Shown here: in pieces, positions 1 to 8,135 of the stretch
Numbering within the stretch: the stretch's first letter is position 1
How the letters are laid out: every line of letters begins with the position of its first letter
NCBI GenBank assembly: GCA_030537295.1
Contig: JAUNNU010000019.1
Location: forward strand, 1-33,475
Reading direction: 5' to 3'
Length of the DNA: 33,475 nt
From: Bacteroidia bacterium
Lineage (GTDB): Bacteria > Bacteroidota > Bacteroidia > Bacteroidales > F082
The notes under the pieces: generated by a model
Seen by the model: the letters and a program-made list of their open reading frames with translations, nothing else
What the model was told of the DNA's origin: nothing
The model's database searches: none
Translations under genes and position numbers: made by a program

Positions 1-92
1 TATCACCATCATTCAGTCATTTTCACTGAAAAAAGTGATGCGTATCACCATCTTTCAGTCATTTTCACCGAAAAACATGATACGTATCACCG
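1..92. repeat. 42-bp tandem repeat with operator-like palindromes
   Basis: Two nearly identical 42-bp units (1-42 and 43-84) and the start of a third (85-92). The unit junctions form near-perfect 14-bp palindromes of the form GTGATACGTATCAC at 35-48 and 77-90, and bases 1-6 look like the right half of another one cut by the window edge. Inside each unit TTCAGT and ACTGAA (12-17 with 25-30; 54-59 with 67-72) can form a 6-bp stem. The change in the second copy leaves a G-U pair if the minus strand is transcribed but a mismatch if the plus strand is. The 42-bp spacing equals about four helical turns, so the palindromes would lie on one DNA face. Function unknown. Confidence 0.75.
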
Positions 93-108
93 AAAACGCT
101 GGCTTTGT

Positions 109-216
109 CTATTTCTTCGTGCTGTCGCGGTGCGACTTTGCGAGGTTGTTGCATTCGTCGATTATGTCTTCGACCATTTTGAGTTCGGGCCGGTACAGTA
201 TTTTACTGTTATGTGT
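109..216 (-). pseudogene. Possible C-terminal gene remnant
   Basis: An open stretch of 35 sense codons ending in TAG at 109-111. It starts after an in-frame TAA at 217-219 and has only one internal ATG. The translated residues (for example RPELKMVEDIIDECNNLAKS) are charged and helix-like and look like the tail of a real protein, but there is no plausible start and no upstream reading frame. It lies in a different frame from the small ORF at 342-479, so the two may be pieces of one decayed gene, but that is a guess. Bases 217-341 between them show nothing else I can support. Confidence 0.25.
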
Positions 217-341
217 TTAGGTTTAACGTATGAATGTTGTTTTGATGTTTCCGACGGCAAAAACATGCAAAAGCCATGACGCTTTCAGGTGGTTAGGTGA
301 TCGGGAAATTCAGAATCGAGAATGCAAACCATTTCCATCAC

Positions 342-479
342 TTATTCCTTCACCCACTTCCCGCTCTCGGCCTCGCTCCCGTCCTTTATGGAGTCGAAAA
401 CATATTCGAACTTATGCTGCGCAGAAGCCTTGCCGCCCAAGACGAGCAGCAAGGTGAGGATTATGGAAAGTTTCTTCAT
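342..479 (-). CDS. Small secreted peptide (45 aa), or truncated gene
   Basis: An ATG at 479 opens a 45-codon frame that begins MKKLSIILTLLLVLGGKASA followed by a mature part of about 25 residues (QHKFEYVFDSIKDGSEAESG and then KWVKE). The N-terminus is a textbook Sec signal peptide with an AxA-Q cleavage site like those of other exported proteins in this window, which argues that the frame is real. The mature peptide is short and acidic, with no cysteine and no recognised motif. No clear promoter was found in the AT-rich upstream bases, and GC content is higher than in the flanking DNA. It may be a genuine small secreted peptide or the 5' end of a gene broken downstream (see 109-216). Confidence 0.45.
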   Translation of the reverse strand: MKKLSIILTLLLVLGGKASAQHKFEYVFDSIKDGSEAESGKWVKE

Positions 480-693
480 ATCCCATAATTTTATTTTAGT
501 TATAAACTATTGAATTACAATTTTTTGTCACTGTTTTGTTTTTTGACATAAAAGTCAAATTTTCACATAAACCGAATCTCTCGAATGAGGTGTGTTGGTT
601 ATTATGGCTATCAAAGATCTCCCTCAAATTGACATTTTTTTAATCATTTAGAAAGACCATCCTAACCCGACCTTAAAACTTTTCAACCTTCAT
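480..693. other. AT-rich intergenic stretch
   Basis: This is the gap between the end of the five-gene operon and the small secreted-peptide ORF. It contains a small inverted repeat TTGAC-N6-GTCAA near 543-558 but no terminator-like stem with a T-tract and no TAnnTTTG element that I can defend. No coding potential was seen on either strand. Confidence 0.5.
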
Positions 694-1296
694 CTATTTT
701 TCCCTTAAGTCATAAAAGTTGTGATCCTGTACGCTTACATCAAAACGGCCGTCATAAATCGAATGCGGTTGGTTGTCAACGATGAACTTCATTGAGAAAT
801 AACCTGAAAGCACTGTCCCGCTCACAATTTCGTCGATTCTAAACGGTTGGACTTTGTGAAATTCTATCTCACCATCAATCAATTGATAATCAACAGGCGT
901 GCCGTCACGATAAAGTGCGAACGACGAATTCGGCTCTTTGAAATTGTAAGTTTTCCCGTCAAGGACAAGAAGTTCGGCATAATTGCTTGGAAACATGTCT
1001 TTCAGTTTGAAATCAATGGCGACCGTTCCGTATGGATAAAGTACAAAATTAAGTTTGAAGACCGACATCGTGTCTGTTGTGATATAGACAAAACCGGAAT
1101 TATATTGATATTGTGATTTTGTCATGCTGTTGTCGTCGAACATTGCGCCGAATGAGTTGTACCCAGATTCGGAATAAATCGGCAGCGACGGGTTTGCCGG
1201 GTCGGGGATAATATATGACCCGCTTAATGTAGTCTCTTTTTTGCAGGACATGAATATCAGTCCTAACACACTTATTATCAAAAAACATTTTTTCAT
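694..1296 (-). CDS. Hypothetical lipoprotein (200 aa)
   Basis: Not recognised as a named family. The N-terminus MKKCFLIISVLGLIFMSCKK is a lipoprotein signal peptide with the acylated Cys at position 18. The acid-rich residues that often direct Bacteroidota lipoproteins to the surface are not obvious after the Cys. The rest is beta-rich in character (alternating hydrophobic and polar residues, several Gly/Tyr turns) with no transmembrane segment. It is the last gene of a five-gene minus-strand operon, only 3 nt after the stop of the upstream putative outer-membrane protein. That spacing suggests the two are translated together and may act as a pair at the outer membrane. Function unknown. Confidence 0.75.
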   Translation of the reverse strand: MKKCFLIISVLGLIFMSCKKETTLSGSYIIPDPANPSLPIYSESGYNSFGAMFDDNSMTKSQYQYNSGFVYITTDTMSVFKLNFVLYPYGTVAIDFKLKDMFPSNYAELLVLDGKTYNFKEPNSSFALYRDGTPVDYQLIDGEIEFHKVQPFRIDEIVSGTVLSGYFSMKFIVDNQPHSIYDGRFDVSVQDHNFYDLREK

Positions 1297-1299
1297 GGC

Positions 1300-2061
1300 T
1301 TATTTTTTTACAGGTAATTTATATTCAAATGTAAATCCGATTATGTCGTTTGTATCTATTATTCCGCTGCTTTTTTCGTTTGTCAGATAAGGGAACAAGA
1401 ACTGCAGGCTGAATTTCTGTTCTCCCGGTTTTCCGAACTGCATCCCGATTCCGGCATACCATGTCGTATAGTAAACATCAGATTTCTTAAAGTCTTTCCC
1501 GATGCTTTTCACGGCATCTTTAAATTGAGAATCAAAGGCTTTCACGTGTACATTTTCATGAATTCGCACATTAAGTTCAACTCCGAGTTTGAAATATATC
1601 CTACAGAATTTGTTTTTTGACATCGGAAGCAGCACCAACTCCAACGGAACGCCGAGGTATCCGGTGTTCTGAATCACTATTGTAATCCTGTAATAATCAA
1701 CACTATTCGTGTTTGTTGTGTTTTGCAGATACAGATAATTTTCCGTAAAACCGTTTCCGTCCGCCGCTTCAATTTTCTTGAAATGCAAAGCGTACCTCAA
1801 CCCCGTCTCGAATCCGACTTTCTCGTTTTTGGAAAAGATGGCGAATTTCCCGCCGACCTGATAACGTCTTCCAAATGTATAAATATTGACTGACGAATAT
1901 CCGTCATAACAATTTCTCAACGGGATATTACGTCTGAAAGACGTATTGCCGAAGCCGCTCAAGGTTGCATCGAATCCGTAATACATCGGATTCCGATCTT
2001 GTGCCAACACCATGGTTGACAGCAAGATACAAATTGTGAAGATTGTTAATTTTGTCCTCAT
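1300..2061 (-). CDS. Putative outer-membrane beta-barrel protein (253 aa)
   Basis: The N-terminal signal peptide is MRTKLTIFTICILLSTMVLA with cleavage before QDRNP. The mature part has the signature of a small barrel: stretches of alternating hydrophobic/polar residues with aromatic girdles, Gly-rich turns (for example TWYAGIGMQFGKPG near the C-terminus), and a last strand GFTFEYKLPVKK. The size (about 230 mature residues) fits an 8- to 10-strand barrel of the PorT/OmpW-like kind, but I cannot assign a family. It lies 14 nt after the FGE-like lipoprotein gene and 3 nt before the last lipoprotein gene of the operon. Outer-membrane location is inferred from pattern only. Confidence 0.65.
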   Translation of the reverse strand: MRTKLTIFTICILLSTMVLAQDRNPMYYGFDATLSGFGNTSFRRNIPLRNCYDGYSSVNIYTFGRRYQVGGKFAIFSKNEKVGFETGLRYALHFKKIEAADGNGFTENYLYLQNTTNTNSVDYYRITIVIQNTGYLGVPLELVLLPMSKNKFCRIYFKLGVELNVRIHENVHVKAFDSQFKDAVKSIGKDFKKSDVYYTTWYAGIGMQFGKPGEQKFSLQFLFPYLTNEKSSGIIDTNDIIGFTFEYKLPVKK

Positions 2062-2075
2062 ATTTTAGATTTATA

Positions 2076-2885
2076 TTAGTTTCTTTTTGTAATGGCAAGC
2101 CGGAAACCTGTGTAAATGTCGTTATGTGTCGGGTCTGCGTAGTGGCCGCGATAGAAGACGTTGGCTTTTGAGGCGTCGTCGTTCCAGCTGCCGCCACGGG
2201 TCACAATGTTGTCTGATTTTCCGTAGTTTCCGTATGAATTCGAGCAGTATTCCCAGACATTTCCTTTCATGTCGAAAAGCCCTAAATAATTCATGAGTTT
2301 TTTCTTCACGAGATGTGTGGTCTCGCTGCTGTTACTTTTAATCCAGGCCTCTTGCCCAGGTTCACAGCACAAGCCGCCGAGCAAGCCGCCACGAGCCGCA
2401 AATTCCCACTCCGCTTCTGTAGGCAGACGGAATTCACAGATGCCAATCTCATTGATTTTGTTTATAAACTCCAAGACCTCTTCATAACTGACGTTTTCCA
2501 CTGGATAATCCGGGTTGCCATAGTTGAAATAACTCGGGTTGCTTCCCATCACCGCCTCCCACAATCCCTGTGTAACTTCATTTTGGCAAAGATAGAAATC
2601 ATGTACGGTCTCAACATGTACAGGCGTGTCGTCACAAGCCAGAGAATCATAGTTGATTCCTTGTGGATCAGTATTTTGCGCTCCCATATAAAATGTACCG
2701 CCCGCTATATATGAGAAAAACAAATCATGTCCATAAATCTCAACGACCCGCCAAGAAACATTTTCTCCACCAGCTCCATGTAAATGAAAATTATCATCAT
2801 CAGAATAATCAACTTTTTGGCACGAAACCATCAGCAAAAATGGCACAATTATGGCTGTTTGTAAATAAATTTTAACACATTTCAT
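2076..2885 (-). CDS. FGE-sulfatase (SUMF1/EgtB-type) domain lipoprotein
   Basis: The signal peptide ends in the lipobox LLMVSC (Cys22), so it is a lipoprotein. Residues about 57-266 form a formylglycine-generating-enzyme-like domain: GGTFYMG (62-68), NEVTQGLWEAVMG (102-114), the family hallmark RLPTEAEWEFAARGG (153-167), GNVWEYC (208-214), RGGSW (230-234) and the closing GFRLA (260-264). The paired cysteines that make true FGE catalytic are absent: the matching region reads ANVFYRGHY. It is therefore more likely a non-catalytic or divergent member, of the type used in Bacteroidota surface complexes such as gliding/T9SS lipoproteins of the GldJ/GldK kind, than a sulfatase activator. No sulfatase gene is nearby. 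It starts 3 nt after the TPR regulator gene. Confidence 0.85.
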   Translation of the reverse strand: MKCVKIYLQTAIIVPFLLMVSCQKVDYSDDDNFHLHGAGGENVSWRVVEIYGHDLFFSYIAGGTFYMGAQNTDPQGINYDSLACDDTPVHVETVHDFYLCQNEVTQGLWEAVMGSNPSYFNYGNPDYPVENVSYEEVLEFINKINEIGICEFRLPTEAEWEFAARGGLLGGLCCEPGQEAWIKSNSSETTHLVKKKLMNYLGLFDMKGNVWEYCSNSYGNYGKSDNIVTRGGSWNDDASKANVFYRGHYADPTHNDIYTGFRLAITKRN

Positions 2886-2888
2886 CCT

Positions 2889-4382
2889 TTATATATCCTT
2901 AATAATTTCTTCAAAAGAACGTTCATCGTCATTCATTTTCAATTGTTTGATACGTTTCTTGCGTTTGTAGAACGAGTCGGTCTGCGTGTCGAGCAATATT
3001 GAAATGACGCTGTTCTGGAACTGATGTTTTGCGAGGCAGCAGATTCTGACATCCCATTTTGTCATCTTCGGATAAAGTTCCGTCAGACGTATGGTGAAAT
3101 CGCTGAAAGCCAGGTCGGTGAGTTTCACGAAATCCTCCCAATCGTTTTCTGTCAACGTGAAATTCAGTGTCTCGGCTGTGGTGTGCTTCGTCAAAGCTTT
3201 CGCAGTATTCAATATCTTGTTGTTCGCTGAAATCATGTTTATCATCGAGGCTTCCTTGTCGGAAACATTATGTTTCAGATTTGAAAGCTGTTCGTTTTTA
3301 TTCACGAGGTCTTCTTTTTCCCTGACAAGTTCTGAAATGCGTTTCTGGTTTCGTTCCATCTGCAACCTGAACTGTTCGGTTTCAAGTCTGTTTTGGGCCA
3401 ATTTCCTGTTTATGACTATCAGCAGCACGAGCATGACAATTACTATTGCCGCGGCAATCGAAAACATCTTCAGGTTCCTGACTTTCTGTTTTATCATAAT
3501 CTCGTTTTCCTGTGCTTTCAGGTCGTAGTCAGCCTTTATGCGCTGCATGTTATCGCTGCGGTGTTCACTTTCCATCTGCATCATGTTTTGCGTGAACAAC
3601 TTCTGATAATCAATTGCTTGACGCATATTGCCGAGTTTGTATTCAATCGCATAGAGTGTCTGGTAGCACGACATTTTCAGTCCGGCACGTTCGCTCCGCA
3701 GGGCATCGTTGAGATGTTTCCTGGCGAGTCCGTAATCTTTTGTGTAATAATACAATACGCCAAGTGTCATGTTGCAGATGTCAACGTCATTGTCACGTTC
3801 AGCATCGTTGTCGCTCCGCCGCATGTCAAGTGCCGTGAGCAACATTTGGATTGCTGTTTCATATTCACCTTTTTCGAGATAGTAATCGCGTGCGAGATCA
3901 ATATATGTACCGTGTTCAAGTATTTGATTTGCAATTGTCTTTGATAATTCTATTGTTTCTTCGTAATATTTTTTCGCTTCCTCCAGCTGTCCGCACGAAG
4001 CCGCCGCCCTGCCGCAGTTTCTGATTGCATAGACCTTGTTTTCATCATCGCCGGTTTTTGAGAAATCCGACACGGCATCCTGATGGCATTTCAGAGCCTC
4101 TTCCATCAGATTGTGTTTCCAATACATGGCGCCGAGGTTGTCAAGAACCAGCCCGCGCAGACGCAGCATCTCAACGTCGTCTTCGGCAACATTCCTGTTT
4201 ATAATGTCAAGTGCGGCGTTGAAATCCTCTGCGGCTGATTCCGACAGTCTCTCGTCTTTCTTCTCCAAACCGTCGTGATATAACGTATTGGCCTCATCAT
4301 ACGCCGCATCACGCGAAACGCACGATGTCATTGCCAGCATAAATACCGCAACAATCAACAATATGTGATTTATCAATTTCAT
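2889..4382 (-). CDS. TPR protein with membrane segment, coiled coil and C-terminal HTH-like domain
   Basis: A membrane-anchored regulator architecture common in Bacteroidota. The N-terminus is a signal or lipoprotein peptide (lipobox-like MLAMTSC, Cys21). Residues about 27-275 are helical TPR-type repeats (for example the EAAxxYYxxAL-like units around 92-150 and 170-230). A single transmembrane helix lies at about 306-325 and a charged coiled coil at about 328-385. The C-terminal 412-482 segment (ENDWEDF...YPKMTKWDVRICCLA...SVISILL...FYKRKKRIKQ) has the spacing of a LuxR-like helix-turn-helix. The likely role is to sense an envelope signal through the TPRs and regulate transcription, possibly of this operon. 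The start overlaps the stop of the preceding gene by ATGA (4379-4382), indicating coupled translation. DNA binding is inferred. Confidence 0.8.
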   Translation of the reverse strand: MKLINHILLIVAVFMLAMTSCVSRDAAYDEANTLYHDGLEKKDERLSESAAEDFNAALDIINRNVAEDDVEMLRLRGLVLDNLGAMYWKHNLMEEALKCHQDAVSDFSKTGDDENKVYAIRNCGRAAASCGQLEEAKKYYEETIELSKTIANQILEHGTYIDLARDYYLEKGEYETAIQMLLTALDMRRSDNDAERDNDVDICNMTLGVLYYYTKDYGLARKHLNDALRSERAGLKMSCYQTLYAIEYKLGNMRQAIDYQKLFTQNMMQMESEHRSDNMQRIKADYDLKAQENEIMIKQKVRNLKMFSIAAAIVIVMLVLLIVINRKLAQNRLETEQFRLQMERNQKRISELVREKEDLVNKNEQLSNLKHNVSDKEASMINMISANNKILNTAKALTKHTTAETLNFTLTENDWEDFVKLTDLAFSDFTIRLTELYPKMTKWDVRICCLAKHQFQNSVISILLDTQTDSFYKRKKRIKQLKMNDDERSFEEIIKDI

Positions 4383-5227
4383 CTGTTTATAATCAACACT
4401 TCACCTTTATTCCCCACTTTAAAAAAGTAAGTTCCGGCTGTTAAATCAGACACATCAATATATCCATCGCAATTTTCATGTTTCCTGACCAAGACCCCCA
4501 TCATATTGAAGATTTCAACAGACACCGGATCCGATGTATTCCGGTTGTTCTGCGGTAACTTCAAAAACACGGCATCCCGTGCCGGATTCGGATAAATCAC
4601 GAATTCCGCACCTTCATTCTCCTCCAGATCGTAAAACGTCTCACAATCCGACAAGCCGTGTTTGTAAAGCAGCTCGCCATTAAGCCAATAGCATCTTAAC
4701 CCGTTGACTCTGTAGTCATTACCAAGCAACTCCTCCGGAAAGAAACTCTTCAGATGACCTATTCCGTAAACTATCAAGCCGTTATAATTATCAGCACGGT
4801 CTCTTGCATGTATGACTTTTCGCATAACACCCATATAATCAAGATAATTCACGAAATCGACCTTCATGTTGACGGCGGTGTCGAGTACATTTATGCACCA
4901 TCCATCATTGGCTTTGGCCGTGAAGTCGTAAAGGACGGTGAAATCACCAAGTTTTTTGTTATACCAATATACAATGCTGTCTTCTTCATAAATATACTCA
5001 ATTTCAGTTGACAACGCCTCCTTATTATATAATGTGTTCGATTTGATGATAATCTTCACATCTTCGTCATTGACAGTCGTGTCGCCCTGACAACTCAAAT
5101 ATTGGTACGACACCTTTCCGCCGCTCACAATTTCATAATACCACTCCGAACCTATCGGGATGGCATCTTGAGCGAAATTCTTCAAACTCAAAAAGACAAG
5201 GAATAATATCAAAAAAAATCTCTTCAT
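4379..5227 (-). CDS. Secreted protein with T9SS type A sorting domain (282 aa)
   Basis: The signal peptide is MKRFFLILFLVFLSLKNFAQ. The N-terminal about 190 residues are not recognised and contain a few Cys. The C-terminal about 80 residues (FVIYPNPARDAVFLKL, VEIFNMMGVLVRK, DLTAGTYFFKV, ending in INR) are a standard type A sorting domain that directs export through the type IX secretion system to the surface or medium. I chose the ATG at 5227; a frame can be extended 9 nt to a TTG but the ATG gives the normal signal peptide. First gene of the five-gene operon; its stop overlaps the start of the TPR regulator gene. Confidence 0.85.
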   Translation of the reverse strand: MKRFFLILFLVFLSLKNFAQDAIPIGSEWYYEIVSGGKVSYQYLSCQGDTTVNDEDVKIIIKSNTLYNKEALSTEIEYIYEEDSIVYWYNKKLGDFTVLYDFTAKANDGWCINVLDTAVNMKVDFVNYLDYMGVMRKVIHARDRADNYNGLIVYGIGHLKSFFPEELLGNDYRVNGLRCYWLNGELLYKHGLSDCETFYDLEENEGAEFVIYPNPARDAVFLKLPQNNRNTSDPVSVEIFNMMGVLVRKHENCDGYIDVSDLTAGTYFFKVGNKGEVLIINR

Positions 5228-5248
5228 AAAATTCAATCAATTCGAGGG

Positions 5249-5256
5249 CAAAGTTA
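5249..5256 (-). promoter_or_regulatory. Bacteroidota -7 box for the five-gene operon
   Basis: On the minus strand the bases read TAACTTTG, a full match to TAnnTTTG, about 21 nt upstream of the ATG at 5227. A well-placed -33 TTTG was not found, so this rests on the -7 element and position. Confidence 0.5.
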
Positions 5257-5391
5257 CAGATGTTTCTCAAACAAAAAGACATTTGTCAAGCCCAAAAACA
5301 TAATGTCCTTATTTTTTTATTTTCATACCATTGATAATTAAAAACTTACAATTAGACAAAAATAAAATTGTCCTTATTTTTCATTAAAGAA

Positions 5392-5427
5392 CGTGGCGGT
5401 GATGAGAATTTTTTCATCGCCGCCACG
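5392..5427 (-). terminator. Strong hairpin after the C69 dipeptidase gene
   Basis: A 14-bp stem (5392-5405 with 5414-5427) with one non-Watson-Crick position and an 8-nt loop, 33 nt beyond the stop of the dipeptidase gene. The T-tract after it on the minus strand is weak (GTTCTTT), so it may be an inefficient terminator or a 3'-end stabilising stem. It separates two minus-strand transcription units. Confidence 0.5.
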
Positions 5428-5459
5428 CACTTTCTACTTTCTACTTTATAACTTTCAAA

Positions 5460-7196
5460 CTAATACACTTTCAGCTTGTCGCCGGTCTGCTCGATGATCG
5501 CCTTATAGAACTCATCGCTGTATTTCGGCTGCTCGACTTTCGGAGCGTAATATTTGTACCCTTCGGGTTTTTTCTGAGCCGTCTTGACATTTCCGTCCAT
5601 GTATTTCACGAAGAGGTGTCTGTAGAACATCTTCCAGTCGGCGCAGAGGTTCTCGGCTGCCGAATTTGAATATTGCATGAGGTTTTTCATGACACCTTTT
5701 TCGCCTTCAGTCTCGTAAATTCCGACAAATTTTTCCCTGAAAGCGGCTGTCTCCTTAATCCACATTCCTTCATAATAGTCTTGTTTTTCAGCTATTTCCG
5801 GATGGATATAATCGTATTTCGTGTAAGCGAAATTTGAAACCTGATTGAAGATCCAGAAAGCGGCCGTCTCCGAATATTCCATCATTGAGCCGTTGCCTTC
5901 GCGGAAGCAGAGCGGGATTTCTGTCATCGTCGTGTACATCGGGCAATATACGGTGCTTGCCGCGTCATCGACGCCGAACCAGATGATGCCGCCCATTCCG
6001 GGGATGTTCTGGCTGTTGCTCTGCGTGACGAACGAGAAGCCGGTCTGCTGTGTGGCCGTCGTCCTCTCGTGGCAGTAAGCCTGTCCGTCAACCTCGAAAT
6101 CCATCGGGCGCCAGCGGTACGGGCAGTGGAAAGGGCCTGCGCCGAGGTCAACAGACATGTCGAGTTCGGTGCCTTCGAGGTGGTCGCGCATGAAGTTCAT
6201 CATATCGCGGACGCTCACCTTCTCCTTCGGGAGAACCCAGAGAGGCATTCTGTTTGAAGGGAAGTTCTCGACTGTCTGCGGCTGTCCTTTGACGTACGGC
6301 TTCGCGCGTTTGATGTCGCGTCCGGTGGCATAGTCCCAATAGGCGTCCATACCGTCGGCGACTTTGTTGAACATCGCCCATACGCGGAGGTCGCAGCCAC
6401 GTGCGCCGCTGAAATCAACGGGAGCGTAAACGTCTGAGAATGAGAAGTCTTCGTCTTTTCCGACATAAAGATTATTAGCTTTTGCGAAGGAGATGACATC
6501 TTCGGCATAGATGCAATCGACTTTCTTGTTTGTCATGAACTTGTCGAAGTCCTTAGAGGTGAGGACGTTCTTGCCTTTAAGCGGGAAAGTCTGGATGCGT
6601 GCCTGGTTAGCGTGGCCGCTGACATATCCGTCGGGGATGCGGCGTGCGACCCACACCATGCCTTTGCCGAACTTGCCTTTGCCGATCACTTCCATGATCC
6701 AGACCTCTTCGGTGTCGGCGATGGAGAACGACTCGCCTTCGCTGATGTAGCCGTATTGCGCGGTGAGTTCGGCGATGTTACGGATGGCTTCGCGAGCCGT
6801 CTTGCAACGCTGCAACGAGATGTAAATCAACGTGCCGTAGTCCATCAGGCCTTCGCCTTCCCAGAGACATTCGAGGCCGCCGTAAGTCGTTTCACCGATG
6901 GCGAGCTGCCATTCGTTCATATTGCCGACAACGTTATAAGTATGACGGACTTCCGGAATCTGACCGAGGTAACGGCCGCTGTCCCAGTCGTAAAGGTCAC
7001 GCATCGCGCCTTCAGGGTAATCGGCTGCCGGATAATGATACAACTCGCCGTAAAGTACGTGAGAATCAGCGGCATACGAAATCATTGTCGAACCATCAGC
7101 CGATGCACCTTTGGTGATGAGGAAGTTGGTGCAGGCATTAACCTTAACTGTTGAGAAAAGGCAGATAATTGTGATTAATGCTAAGAGTTTTTTCAT
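5460..7196 (-). CDS. Secreted dipeptidase, peptidase family C69 (PepD type)
   Basis: A 578-residue Ntn-hydrolase of family C69, which cleaves dipeptides and releases amino acids. After the signal peptide (about residues 1-21, ending VNA) the mature protein begins directly with CTNF, placing Cys22 as the exposed N-terminal nucleophile expected for this family. Supporting segments are GASADGSTMISYAADSH (30-46), NEWQLAIGETT (about 94-104) and the dipeptidase segments EGESFSIADTEEVWIMEV and GYVSGHANQARI. Length agrees with bacterial C69 enzymes. The start overlaps the stop of ribF by ATGA (7193-7196), so it is probably translated from the asd-ribF message. Location periplasmic or extracellular; no T9SS tail is present. 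Confidence 0.93.
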   Translation of the reverse strand: MKKLLALITIICLFSTVKVNACTNFLITKGASADGSTMISYAADSHVLYGELYHYPAADYPEGAMRDLYDWDSGRYLGQIPEVRHTYNVVGNMNEWQLAIGETTYGGLECLWEGEGLMDYGTLIYISLQRCKTAREAIRNIAELTAQYGYISEGESFSIADTEEVWIMEVIGKGKFGKGMVWVARRIPDGYVSGHANQARIQTFPLKGKNVLTSKDFDKFMTNKKVDCIYAEDVISFAKANNLYVGKDEDFSFSDVYAPVDFSGARGCDLRVWAMFNKVADGMDAYWDYATGRDIKRAKPYVKGQPQTVENFPSNRMPLWVLPKEKVSVRDMMNFMRDHLEGTELDMSVDLGAGPFHCPYRWRPMDFEVDGQAYCHERTTATQQTGFSFVTQSNSQNIPGMGGIIWFGVDDAASTVYCPMYTTMTEIPLCFREGNGSMMEYSETAAFWIFNQVSNFAYTKYDYIHPEIAEKQDYYEGMWIKETAAFREKFVGIYETEGEKGVMKNLMQYSNSAAENLCADWKMFYRHLFVKYMDGNVKTAQKKPEGYKYYAPKVEQPKYSDEFYKAIIEQTGDKLKVY

Positions 7197-8131
7197 GATA
7201 ATTTATTTAAGATATTAATGATTGTCTGTTCATCAATGTTAATCTGACGTTTCAACTCATCGAGACCGTTGAATTTCCTTTCGTCTCTCACCCGGTCCAC
7301 AAACCTGAGTGTCAATTGTTTGCCATAAAGATCGCCGTCGAAGCCGATGAGATGCGACTCTATTGTTGCGGGGCGGTTGTCGTTCACCGTCGGACGGCGA
7401 CCGATATAAGTCATCGCAGGCATCGTCTTGCCGTCGAAATCGACGAAAGTGGCATAGACGCCAGGCTTCTCGATAAGACGATATTCGAATGCAACCTCCA
7501 GATTAGCAGTAGGATAGCCCATCTGACGACCCAAACCCATGCCGTGAACCACGATTCCGGTGTTTGAAAACTGATGTCCAAGAAGATTGTTGGCGTGACG
7601 GATGTCGCCCATCTGCAAGGCGTGACGGATTTTTGTCGAGCTAACCACGACATTATCAACATCTTGCACAGGAACTTTCTCCACTTTGAAATTGTTTTTC
7701 TCACCGAGTTCTTTCAGCATTTCAAAGTCGCCGAGACGGTTGTTTCCGAAATGATGGTCATAACCGATTATCAGCACTGCCGGTTTGATTTTTTCGACGA
7801 TGTAATTCCTGATAAAATCCTCTGAAGACAATGTTGAGAACTCTTTCGTAAACTTTATAACTATCAGATTGTCAATGCCCAAGGCATCCATCTGTTTTAT
7901 TTTCTCTTCCTGTGTGGAGATGAAACGGAGGCTGTTGTCGCCGATGCAAAGCACCTGCCGAGGATGCGGATAGAACGTCACAACAACGGTTTCTCCTCTG
8001 ATTTCCCGCGCCTTTTTCACCATGTCATTCAGGATAAACTGATGCCCGCGATGCACGCCATCGAATGTCCCGATGGTTACAACCGCATTTTTTACAGGCT
8101 TGAATTCTAATATGTTATGATAAATCTTCAT
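7193..8131 (-). CDS. ribF: Bifunctional riboflavin kinase / FAD synthetase
   Basis: Converts riboflavin to FMN and FMN to FAD in the cytoplasm. The N-terminal FAD synthetase half has the nucleotidyltransferase motif TIGTFDGVHRGHQF (about 20-33) and the segment VVSSTKIRHAL (about 162-172). The C-terminal riboflavin kinase half has GMGLGRQMGYPTANLEV (about 197-213) and KPGVYATFV. Length of 312 aa is normal. Upstream is asd (gap of 29 nt containing an 8-nt-period TAGG repeat whose last AGG sits about 6 nt before the ATG and may act as a Shine-Dalgarno). Downstream it overlaps the dipeptidase gene by ATGA. Confidence 0.96.
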   Translation of the reverse strand: MKIYHNILEFKPVKNAVVTIGTFDGVHRGHQFILNDMVKKAREIRGETVVVTFYPHPRQVLCIGDNSLRFISTQEEKIKQMDALGIDNLIVIKFTKEFSTLSSEDFIRNYIVEKIKPAVLIIGYDHHFGNNRLGDFEMLKELGEKNNFKVEKVPVQDVDNVVVSSTKIRHALQMGDIRHANNLLGHQFSNTGIVVHGMGLGRQMGYPTANLEVAFEYRLIEKPGVYATFVDFDGKTMPAMTYIGRRPTVNDNRPATIESHLIGFDGDLYGKQLTLRFVDRVRDERKFNGLDELKRQINIDEQTIINILNKLS

Positions 8132-8135
8132 TATT

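Noticed and set aside
35-513. Several plus-strand frames of 60-75 codons
   Set aside because: They have no ribosome site, no family features and unnatural composition, and lie opposite the better minus-strand frame with a signal peptide.
2076-2885. Calling the FGE-like protein a true sulfatase-activating enzyme
   Set aside because: The catalytic cysteine pair is missing and no sulfatase gene is in view.
5304-5381. 13-bp direct repeat (TGTCCTTATTTTT at 5304 and 5369)
   Set aside because: AT-rich and only two copies; no transposase or gene between them, so chance cannot be excluded.
5845-6750. Long overlapping frames on both strands inside the C69 dipeptidase gene
   Set aside because: They are shadows caused by the higher GC and regular codon use of the dipeptidase gene.
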